A DNA stretch of 38,099 nucleotides. It comes from an uncultured Caryophanales bacterium (GTDB taxonomy: Bacteria; Bacillota_I; Bacilli_A; RF39; UBA660). Shown here one piece after another: positions 30,092-38,099 of this stretch (position 1 is its first letter; every line of letters begins with the position of its first letter). The notes below the pieces were generated by a model that saw only the letters and a list, made by a program, of their open reading frames with translations, did no database searches and was not told where the DNA came from. The translations under genes and the position numbers were made by a program. Where the stretch lies: contig CAMJTE010000004.1 in NCBI GenBank assembly GCA_946408655.1, positions 1 to 38,099 of the forward strand, read 5' to 3'.

Positions 30092-31444
30092 ATGAAAAGA
30101 AAAATATATAATGAAATACTTAAGTGGAAAGAAAGTAGTAATGGTAAAACAGCATTATTAATTGAAGGTGCACGACGTGTTGGAAAAAGCTACATTGCGT
30201 GCGAGTTTGCTAAAAAAAATTACAAATCATATATTTTAATAGATTTTTCAAAGGTTTCAAATGATGTAATAAACTTATTTGATGAGTATTTAAGTGATTT
30301 AGATTATTTATTTACATATCTTTCAGGATACTTTGGTATTCAACTTTATGAAAGAGAAACATTGTTTATATTTGATGAGGTTCAGTTTTGTCCTAAAGCA
30401 AGAGGTGCAATTAAATCATTAGTTGCAGATGGAAGATATGATTATATAGAAACTGGTTCTTTAATTTCTATTAAGAAAAATGTAAAAGATATACTTATAC
30501 CATCAGAAGAAGAACAAATAACATTATATCCAATGGATTTTGAAGAATTTCTATGGGCAATGGGAAATGAAACGATAATGGATGTTATAAAAGAGTGTTA
30601 TAAAAATAAAAAACCACTTGGTAGTTTACTTCATAGAAAAGCAATGGATTATTTTAAAGAGTATATAATTGTTGGTGGTATGCCTCAAGCAGTAGAGAGT
30701 TATTCTAAAGATAGAAACTTTGAAAATGTAGATAAAATAAAAAGAAGAATTATAAACCTATATCGCAATGACATAAGAAAGCATGCTGAAGAATTAAATT
30801 TAAAAGTTGAGCAGATATTTGATACAATACCTTCACAATTACAGAAACATGAAAAAAAATTTAATATATCTAATTTAGATGAAAATGCTAGATATAGAAA
30901 TTATGAAGGAGCCTTTTATTGGCTTAATGATGCAAAACTTATTAATATTGCATATAATACTACTGAACCTAATATTGGATTAGGTCAAAGATTGGATACT
31001 AATATTTTAAAATTATATATGATGGATACAGGATTATTATTATCAATGACTTTTAATGAAAAATCATTAGTATCAGAAGAAATTTATAAAAAAATATTAT
31101 TTGATAAACTAGCATTTAATGAGGGAATGATAATAGAAAATGTTGTTGCGCAGATGTTAACATCTGAAGGTAGAAAACTGTATTTTTTCTCAAAAAATGA
31201 AAGAAACAATTCATTTGAAACTATGGAAATTGATTTTCTAATATCAAAAAATATGATTAATTCAAAACATAATATCATACCTATAGAAGTAAAATCTGGA
31301 GAAAGATATACTTATTCTTCACTAAATAAATTACGAAGCAAGTATAAAGATTATATAGATAGACCAATTATAATACATACTAAAGACCTTAAAATAGAAG
31401 ATGATATTCTATATCTTCCAATTTATATGACTTCATTATTATAA
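30092..31444 (+). CDS. ATP-binding protein, AAA_14 / DUF4143 architecture
   Basis: 'IEGARRVGKSYIACEFAKKNY', 'LFIFDEVQFCPKARGAIKSL', 'PMDFEEFLWAMG', C-terminal PD-(D/E)XK-like 'EIDFLI...IPIEVKSG'. Confidence 0.93.
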   Translation: MKRKIYNEILKWKESSNGKTALLIEGARRVGKSYIACEFAKKNYKSYILIDFSKVSNDVINLFDEYLSDLDYLFTYLSGYFGIQLYERETLFIFDEVQFCPKARGAIKSLVADGRYDYIETGSLISIKKNVKDILIPSEEEQITLYPMDFEEFLWAMGNETIMDVIKECYKNKKPLGSLLHRKAMDYFKEYIIVGGMPQAVESYSKDRNFENVDKIKRRIINLYRNDIRKHAEELNLKVEQIFDTIPSQLQKHEKKFNISNLDENARYRNYEGAFYWLNDAKLINIAYNTTEPNIGLGQRLDTNILKLYMMDTGLLLSMTFNEKSLVSEEIYKKILFDKLAFNEGMIIENVVAQMLTSEGRKLYFFSKNERNNSFETMEIDFLISKNMINSKHNIIPIEVKSGERYTYSSLNKLRSKYKDYIDRPIIIHTKDLKIEDDILYLPIYMTSLL

Positions 31445-31464
31445 TTGTGTAATTTAATTAAATA

Positions 31465-31501
31465 AAAAATCAAGAAGGATTATTCATCTTTCTTGATTTT
31501 T
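31465..31501. terminator. Bidirectional terminator between convergent genes
   Basis: AAAAATCAAGA...TCTTGATTTTT. Confidence 0.7.
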
Positions 31502-34185
31502 CTATATCTTTTTTTATTTAACATTCTAGAAACTCTACTACCAATCTCATTTTGCATAGATTCTAATCTTTCGATTTTTTCATAATCAATATTATCTTTT
31601 TCAATTATTTTCTTTTCACTTGAATTAGTAATACTATCATATATTTTATCAATGAAGTTTGTATTATAATCAAGAGGTTCCATCTCATCATTTTCTTTTG
31701 CTGTTTTACTTATTGTTTTGACCTCTGATACATTAATATCATTATCAGATACATCATCTTCATTTATAGATATCTTAATAGTATCTTCTATATCATTTTC
31801 CTTATCTTCATTAGTAGTTTTTATAGTTTCATCAGATACATTATCATTAACTTTAATAGTTTCAATTACTTCTTCTAACTCTTCAATTTCTTTATCAGTT
31901 ATTTCATTATTATTGATATCTAGAGTATCAGAATTATCAATAGTTATTTCATTATTATCTATTTCATCAATAATATCTGCGTTAGAATCAGTATTATTTT
32001 CAATGATTTCATCAATTTTATCGACAAAAGAATTATCATTTTCTAAAGATTCCATCTCTTCATTATCATCTACAGTAATATCGTCTTTAGATTTTTTATC
32101 TTTCTTTTTCTTCTTTCTTTTCTTTTTCTTAGATTCTTTTTCTTCAGAAACAACTTCATTATTTTCTAGAACTTCATCAATCTTTTTGCCAAATGAATCA
32201 TCGTTATCTAAAGACTCTATCTCCTCATTATCATTTACAGGAATATTTTCTTTAGCCTCTTCTTCAATGATTTCATCATCTTTAGATTGATTTTTACTAT
32301 CAGATTCTGCTTCCTCATTAATAATCTCACTATCAGTAGGTTCACTATTTTCTAGAATTTCGTCAAGTTTTTCATCAAATGCATCATCATTATCTAAAGA
32401 TTCTATCTCTTCATTATCATTTGCAAAAGTAGTATCTTCAATAACTTCTTCATTAGATTTTATTTCATCTAGTGCCGTATCAATTAATTCATCAGAAATA
32501 CTAATACCAGTATTATTTTCATAAGTAGTTTCATTATTATCAGTATCTTCTAATATTTCAATTACTTCTTCTGGTTCTTCATTTTTTTTCTTTTTCTTGT
32601 CTTTCTTTTTCTTCTTATATTTCTTCTTTTTCTCTTTTTTATTATCGATAATATCTTCTTCAACAATATCTGTATTTTCTACTGGTGTTATCACAGTATC
32701 GATATCATTATTTATTTCACTTTCTTCAATAACTTCATCAATTTTATCAACAAAATCTTCATCATTATCAAGAGATTCCATATTATCGATATCAGGTTCT
32801 GTATCTTCATTATCTGCAGTATCATCAATTGAATCAATAACAACATCATTGGTGTCTGGAACAATTACCTCATCTATGATATCATCATCTATATAATTTT
32901 CATCATTATCAACATCATCACTATTATCTAAAGAATAATCTTCTTTTTTATTTAATTCACTATCAAGAATATCTTTTGATAAATTAAATGTAATAATAGA
33001 ATCATCTTCAAACTCAACAAGTCTTAATAATTCTTCAATAGTAGTATCTCCTCTTAAGACTTTAATCATACCATCTTGAAGTAGGGTAATAACAGAATCA
33101 TTATATACAAGATTTCTTAATTTATCTTTTCTGATATTCATACTAAGTGCATCTTGTATTTTTTGATCAATCTTAAGTACTTCTTGGAAGGCAATTCTAC
33201 CTTTATAACCATGGTTACATTTTTCACAACCAACTGCTTCATAGATTTCATCAACATCCATATTAAGCGTTTTCTTAATTAAATCTTTTTCATAAGTAGT
33301 TGTTTTTCTTAACTTTTTACAATGTGGACATAGTTTTCTTGCAAGTTTTTGTGAAATAATTCCTTCAAGTGCTTCAGCAAGTAAATATTTTTCTACATCC
33401 ATATCCATTAAACGTTCAATAGTTGATAGAGAATCATTAGTATGTAGAGTAGACAATACTAAGTGCCCTGTAACTGATGCTCTTATTGCAATAGTAGCAG
33501 TTTCACTATCACGAATTTCTCCTATCATTATTATATTTGGATCTTGTCTTAAAATAGAACGAAGAGCAGCTGCAAATGTAAGTCCGATATCAGCATTTAC
33601 TTGAATTTGGTTAACATTTTCAATATCCATTTCAACTGGGTCTTCAATCGACATAATATTAGTTGTTTCGTTACTTAATCTTTGTAACATAGAGTATACT
33701 GTAGTAGTTTTACCAGTACCAGTCGCACCTGTAACAAGAATTATACCGTTAGGCTTATTAATCATTTCGATTACTTTTTTATAGTTATAATCAGAAAAAC
33801 CTAATTGTTCAATACCATTTAAACTTAAAGTATAATCTAAGATACGTATAACTATTTTTTCTCCCTTATTAGTATTAATAGAAGAAACACGTAAGTCTAG
33901 TTCAATATCTTTAACAACACCCTTAATCGCACCATCTTGTGGAAGTCTTGATTCCGTAATATTCATACCAGATATAATCTTAATTCTAGTAATTAAGTTT
34001 TTAACATATTCCTCTGGTACAGTTGCATAATTAATTAACTCTCCATCTATTCTAATCCTTATTTGAAGTACATTATCTTTAGGATCAAAGTGGATATCCG
34101 AAGCCCCTCTACTTGAAGCATCAACTAAAATTTCATTTACTATATCCACAATCGGAGTGTGTTCAAAATCAAATACTTTTAACAT
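31480..34185 (-). CDS. GspE/PilB-family secretion/pilus ATPase with ~500-aa acidic and poly-Lys repetitive C-terminal extension
   Basis: 'GATGTGKTTTVYSML', 'IMSIEDPVEMDIENVNQIQV', 'IGEIRDSETATIAIRASVTGHLVLSTLHTNDS', Zn motif 'CPHCKK...CEKCNHG'; tail with five ~22-aa repeats. Confidence 0.93.
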   Translation of the reverse strand: MLKVFDFEHTPIVDIVNEILVDASSRGASDIHFDPKDNVLQIRIRIDGELINYATVPEEYVKNLITRIKIISGMNITESRLPQDGAIKGVVKDIELDLRVSSINTNKGEKIVIRILDYTLSLNGIEQLGFSDYNYKKVIEMINKPNGIILVTGATGTGKTTTVYSMLQRLSNETTNIMSIEDPVEMDIENVNQIQVNADIGLTFAAALRSILRQDPNIIMIGEIRDSETATIAIRASVTGHLVLSTLHTNDSLSTIERLMDMDVEKYLLAEALEGIISQKLARKLCPHCKKLRKTTTYEKDLIKKTLNMDVDEIYEAVGCEKCNHGYKGRIAFQEVLKIDQKIQDALSMNIRKDKLRNLVYNDSVITLLQDGMIKVLRGDTTIEELLRLVEFEDDSIITFNLSKDILDSELNKKEDYSLDNSDDVDNDENYIDDDIIDEVIVPDTNDVVIDSIDDTADNEDTEPDIDNMESLDNDEDFVDKIDEVIEESEINNDIDTVITPVENTDIVEEDIIDNKKEKKKKYKKKKKDKKKKKNEEPEEVIEILEDTDNNETTYENNTGISISDELIDTALDEIKSNEEVIEDTTFANDNEEIESLDNDDAFDEKLDEILENSEPTDSEIINEEAESDSKNQSKDDEIIEEEAKENIPVNDNEEIESLDNDDSFGKKIDEVLENNEVVSEEKESKKKKRKKKKKDKKSKDDITVDDNEEMESLENDNSFVDKIDEIIENNTDSNADIIDEIDNNEITIDNSDTLDINNNEITDKEIEELEEVIETIKVNDNVSDETIKTTNEDKENDIEDTIKISINEDDVSDNDINVSEVKTISKTAKENDEMEPLDYNTNFIDKIYDSITNSSEKKIIEKDNIDYEKIERLESMQNEIGSRVSRMLNKKRYRKIKKDE

Positions 34186-34266
34186 TTTATCACCTTTTTA
34201 TTCTATTCCACTAGATTTTAGCCTAAATATATTATATAATATAAATATCAATAATGCAAGAAGGAA

Positions 34267-35367
34267 ATGATAATTATGAGGAAATCTAGGGGATTTGCCT
34301 TAGTTGAAACATTAATAGTATCAACTATAATCGCAACTATACTTATATATGTATTTGTTCAGTTTAATGCTTTACAAAGTGAATATAATGAATCATTTAA
34401 ATACAATGATGTTGATGATTTATATAAATTAGATAGTATTAAAAGTTATATTAACTCACTAGATAATACTGCAAAGACTAATATAATTACTAAAATAACT
34501 AGTGATGATATAATTATTATGGATAATGAAGATAATACTTATACAAATATTACATATTTTGATAATCAAAATGATTTATTAAATAATCTAGGAATTAAAA
34601 CATTAGTATTTACTAAAGCAGATATAAATAATGTAGATACTAGTAATCTTTCTAGAAACATAAAAAATATGATAAAAAAAATAGATAATAAAAGTGATAA
34701 CTATAGAATAATTGCAGAGTTTAATAATGGAAATTGCGCAACTATAACAATAAGTTTTTTGATATCTGAATTTGAATATGATAGCGATGGAAATAAGTAT
34801 AATATAGTTGAATATTTGGAGAGTACAGGAACACAATATATTGATACAGAATATATTCCTGATATTAATACAGGTTTTTATATGGATTTTATTTTAAATG
34901 ACCAAATTAGTTCATCTGGTAAAAGAATATTTGGTAGTTCTAAGCGAAACGATGGCTTTTGGGGCGGAATTATGTTATCTTCATGGGCAAATTATACTGG
35001 TGGCCAATTTGCATATGGAGAAAGATCTGTTAATTATGATCCAAAACTTGTAAGTGGTGAAAGAATGTGGATTAATCTTTCGAAAAAAAAATATACATCA
35101 TCAACAGGAGCTAATTTATCATTATCTCAATCAAGCACTTTTTTAGATGATTTATATGGTTCGTTATATATGTTTAATGTTCATACAGAAAATATGGCAG
35201 CCGTTTCAACAAGTTTAAAACTCTATTATTTAAAGATATATAATAATGAAACTCTAGTTCGTGATTATATCCCAGTAATTGATTCATCAAGTCGGCCATG
35301 TTTATTTGATGAAGTTAGCAAGACATGTTACTATAATCAGGGAACAGGCGAATTTCTTTATGGTTAG
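34267..35367 (+). CDS. Type IV pilin-like protein with C-terminal LamG-like domain (start likely ATG 34276)
   Basis: Prepilin signal 'RG|FALVETLIVSTIIATILIYVF' with Glu5; 'VEYLESTGTQYIDTEYIP ... LVRDYIPVIDSSSRPCLFDEVSKTCYYNQGTGEFLYG'. Confidence 0.85.
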   Translation: MIIMRKSRGFALVETLIVSTIIATILIYVFVQFNALQSEYNESFKYNDVDDLYKLDSIKSYINSLDNTAKTNIITKITSDDIIIMDNEDNTYTNITYFDNQNDLLNNLGIKTLVFTKADINNVDTSNLSRNIKNMIKKIDNKSDNYRIIAEFNNGNCATITISFLISEFEYDSDGNKYNIVEYLESTGTQYIDTEYIPDINTGFYMDFILNDQISSSGKRIFGSSKRNDGFWGGIMLSSWANYTGGQFAYGERSVNYDPKLVSGERMWINLSKKKYTSSTGANLSLSQSSTFLDDLYGSLYMFNVHTENMAAVSTSLKLYYLKIYNNETLVRDYIPVIDSSSRPCLFDEVSKTCYYNQGTGEFLYG

Positions 35368-35669
35368 TGAGATAACTAATTTAAATGTTAAAGATATAAT
35401 TTAAAAAAAACGTGTAATTAATTAAACTTTGAGAACTATAATTATAAAAATTTAAGAAATTACTAAAATTTTGTTGTAAAAAGTATTATAATTGCTTGCT
35501 TTAATAAATATACTAACTGCAATTAGTATCATTTAATTAATTTAGTTATATCATTTTTCCTTTTAATTTAATTTAATTTAATTTGAATCAGTGTCATCTA
35601 TTGACTTTCTACGAATTATTAGGTAGGCTCATAATAGAAAATAATATTATAATGGGAGGAAATAATTTT

Positions 35670-36755
35670 ATGAATAATAAAGGTTTTACAACAGTTGAAC
35701 TTATTACATCTTTCTCTATAGCTTCAGTTATCATGCTTGTGTTATTCAATGTAATAATAATAATGAGAGATAATATGAGTGATATAAATTCAAAAACAAA
35801 TATGTTAGTAGCGAAAGATAATCTATCTTATAAAATTAACAAAAGACTAAATGAAAAAGACCTTACTAGTCTTACTATGTGTGAAGATGGAGATAAGTGT
35901 TACTTATTTACATATAGTGATTCTACTACGGATAAATTAGTATATAATACAGACTCAATTACATTTAATAACTATACATTTGAAATAACTAGTGATATTA
36001 CGGTTAATGAACCTACTGTTACTGAACATTATGATTCAATGAATAGTACAATATATGATGGATATCTTATAATTAATATTCCAATATCTATAAATAATAA
36101 AGATTATTCTATTAAGACAGTAAAGCATATTAATAGTGAGAATGTGATTATTGATATTCTTAAATATGAATATGATAAAAGCGGTAATCATTATACTATT
36201 GTTAATTATTTAGAAAGTACGGGAACGCAGTATATTGATACTGGTGTTACACTTCCATTTAAAGTTGAAATAAGAACTCAATTTATTAGTTTTCAATCAC
36301 AACAATATTCCATTTTTGGACTTGAAAACAATAGATCACCTTGGAAAGCGTCATACATTCGTATAGATAATACAAGAAGGTTTAAAAGCAATTGTCTAAG
36401 TGAAAATTTAGTAGATTTAGGAAGTTCTGATTTGATAATTCACGATTATGTATTTAGTTGTTCTAGTAATTCTTCTTCATTAATAATGGATGGAATAACC
36501 AAAACAGACATAACTATATCAAGTGAAACTATTAGTTACACTAATTACTTATTTGCAGCAAATAGCGGTGGAACACCTAAACACTTTATGAACGGAAGAA
36601 TATATTACGCAAAATTTTATTCAGATGTTAATTTTAATACTCTAGTCCGAGATTACATACCAGTTATTGATTCATCTAGTCGTCCTTGTTTATTTGATAA
36701 AGTAGAGAAGAAATGTTATTATAATCAAGGTACAGGAGAATTCTTATATGGGTAA
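35670..36755 (+). CDS. Second type IV pilin-like protein with C-terminal LamG-like domain (start placed at ATG 35670)
   Basis: 'MNNKG|FTTVELITSFSIASVIMLVLF'; same C-terminal 'YLESTGTQYIDTG...LVRDYIPVIDSSSRPCLFDKVEKKCYYNQGTGEFLYG'. Confidence 0.85.
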   Translation: MNNKGFTTVELITSFSIASVIMLVLFNVIIIMRDNMSDINSKTNMLVAKDNLSYKINKRLNEKDLTSLTMCEDGDKCYLFTYSDSTTDKLVYNTDSITFNNYTFEITSDITVNEPTVTEHYDSMNSTIYDGYLIINIPISINNKDYSIKTVKHINSENVIIDILKYEYDKSGNHYTIVNYLESTGTQYIDTGVTLPFKVEIRTQFISFQSQQYSIFGLENNRSPWKASYIRIDNTRRFKSNCLSENLVDLGSSDLIIHDYVFSCSSNSSSLIMDGITKTDITISSETISYTNYLFAANSGGTPKHFMNGRIYYAKFYSDVNFNTLVRDYIPVIDSSSRPCLFDKVEKKCYYNQGTGEFLYG

Positions 36756-36772
36756 GTTATATTGATTGTTAT

Positions 36773-36795
36773 TTAGATAAGTGTAATGCTTATCT
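36773..36795. repeat. 23-bp direct repeat copy 1 (hairpin)
   Basis: TTAGATAAGTGTAATGCTTATCT identical to 37846-37868. Confidence 0.85.
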
Positions 36796-36897
36796 TTTTT
36801 ATTGTGCACACACCTCTCCCTTAATTTTCTTCAACAAATTTGTCATAAAAAAAGGAAATTGGAAAGTTTTGTTGAATAATAATAGTAGAGGGGAAAT

Positions 36898-36955
36898 TAA
36901 GTATTATTCTTAATTTAGATTGGGGGGATGAGTAATAATTCAAGAATAATACTTA
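36898..36955 (+). promoter_or_regulatory. 14-bp perfect inverted repeat upstream of the Rpn-like gene
   Basis: TAAGTATTATTCTT (36898-36911) / AAGAATAATACTTA (36942-36955). Confidence 0.6.
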
Positions 36956-36980
36956 TTAGTACCTTAGAAAGAGAGGTTTT

Positions 36981-37832
36981 ATGGTTAATGTATATAATAA
37001 AGTGCTAGATGAAGATGAGGTCATACCTGTATACTTTGATAAATGTTTTAAGTTAATTTTTGGTGATTCTAATCACCTAGAAAGGCTAAATAGTTTTCTA
37101 TCTGTTATTTTACAGAAGGATGTAAAAGTAGTTAGTTTACTTAATCCTGAATTAATTGGTGATAATAGAGAGAATAAGAAAAATACAGTTGATTTGGTTT
37201 GCAAGTTAAATCATGAGTATGTATCAATAGAAATTAATACTTCATTTGGGCAAAAAGTGATTAATAGAAACTTATCTTTTATATTTCGAATGATAGGAAA
37301 AGAATTAAAGCCAGGTGAAGATTATACAGAGATAAGTAATTATTATCAGATTAATCTTAACACGATTGATTACAAGAAAGAACATTATGATGTTGTTTAT
37401 TTAACAATTGTGAATACAGGTTCAATTTATTCTAAATCAATTGAAATAATTAACATAAATATTTTATATTATGCTAAATTATGTTACAATATAACTAACA
37501 AGGACGAATTATCCGAAACTGATATATGGTTAGGAATTATTGGTACTAATAGTAAATCAGTTATTGATAAAATAACAAAGGATAATACAGTTTTAAAGGA
37601 GATTGGTGATATTGTGAAAAAATTTAGTGAAGATGATGATTTAGTATTTGAGTATAATCGTGAAAAACTAATGATGGATGATATGAAGGAAGTTTTAACT
37701 AAAGAAGTAACTAAAAAGGTAACTGAAAAGAATACTTTAGATATTGCTCGTAAGATGAAACAATTAGGTTCAGATGCAACTTTTATATCTGAAGTTACTG
37801 GTTTAACTATTGAAAAAATAGATGAACTCTAA
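36981..37832 (+). CDS. Rpn / PD-(D/E)XK nuclease family transposase
   Basis: 'FDKCFKLIFGDSNHLERLNSFLSVIL', 'NTVDLVCKLNHEYVSIEINTSF', C-terminal 'TLDIARKMKQLGSDATFISEVTGLTIEKIDEL'. Confidence 0.85.
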   Translation: MVNVYNKVLDEDEVIPVYFDKCFKLIFGDSNHLERLNSFLSVILQKDVKVVSLLNPELIGDNRENKKNTVDLVCKLNHEYVSIEINTSFGQKVINRNLSFIFRMIGKELKPGEDYTEISNYYQINLNTIDYKKEHYDVVYLTIVNTGSIYSKSIEIININILYYAKLCYNITNKDELSETDIWLGIIGTNSKSVIDKITKDNTVLKEIGDIVKKFSEDDDLVFEYNREKLMMDDMKEVLTKEVTKKVTEKNTLDIARKMKQLGSDATFISEVTGLTIEKIDEL

Positions 37833-37845
37833 TTTATTTTGTTAA

Positions 37846-37868
37846 TTAGATAAGTGTAATGCTTATCT
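37846..37868. repeat. 23-bp direct repeat copy 2 (hairpin)
   Basis: TTAGATAAGTGTAATGCTTATCT identical to 36773-36795. Confidence 0.85.
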
Positions 37869-38099
37869 ATTCTTTTGTACTTTTAATTAGTTTTCATTTT
37901 ACTAAATATATGTCTTATTTTTTGTATAGATTAATGGTTAAATGTGTGAAGGTATAGACGGTAGTAGTAATATAAAGGTATATTATATATTTTTATTTTA
38001 TGTTTTGGGTAAATCTGTAGGTATAAATGTACAGAGTTTAAAATATTAGGGATTTTTCAAAAATAAAAGTCACAATTTAATTAGCCCATGGAGTAATAA

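Noticed and set aside
31718-32896. Plus-strand Ser/Ile-rich ORFs (31718-32290, 32597-32896)
   Set aside because: Antisense artefacts of the Asp/Glu/Asn-rich repeat tail of the GspE-like gene.

Overview
The window is AT-rich DNA that looks like a gut Bacillota / RF39-like chromosome. Lineage is inferred from composition and gene content only. The backbone is housekeeping genes: cca, rpsP, khpA, cysS, truB, glmS and uvrA, plus a U32 peptidase, rhomboid, TspO, SpoVIF-like and VanY-like genes and two tRNAs. Accessory content is layered on this. (1) A probable integrative mobilizable element (~4.0-11.55 kb) carries a large serine recombinase, a MobV relaxase, a structured oriT-like region, a ClpX-like AAA+ ATPase without the ClpX zinc-binding domain or IGF (ClpP-docking) loop, a double-HTH XRE regulator and a solitary MvaI/BcnI-like nuclease. 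Its recombinase has a leader that looks like a transcription attenuator: promoter, 16-codon leader ORF, and a terminator whose 5' arm contains the leader stop codon. (2) A 388-bp non-coding MITE-like element has 11-bp terminal inverted repeats and perfect 9-bp flanking direct repeats. (3) A pilus-like locus has a GspE/PilB ATPase with a ~500-aa acidic/poly-Lys repeat tail, divergent from two type IV pilin-like proteins that carry the same C-terminal LamG-like domain. (4) There are one intact and one truncated Rpn-type PD-(D/E)XK nuclease, a membrane-anchored serpin, and a VanY gene whose start codon lies inside a perfect hairpin. Family calls come from motif recognition in the supplied translations; no database search was run.
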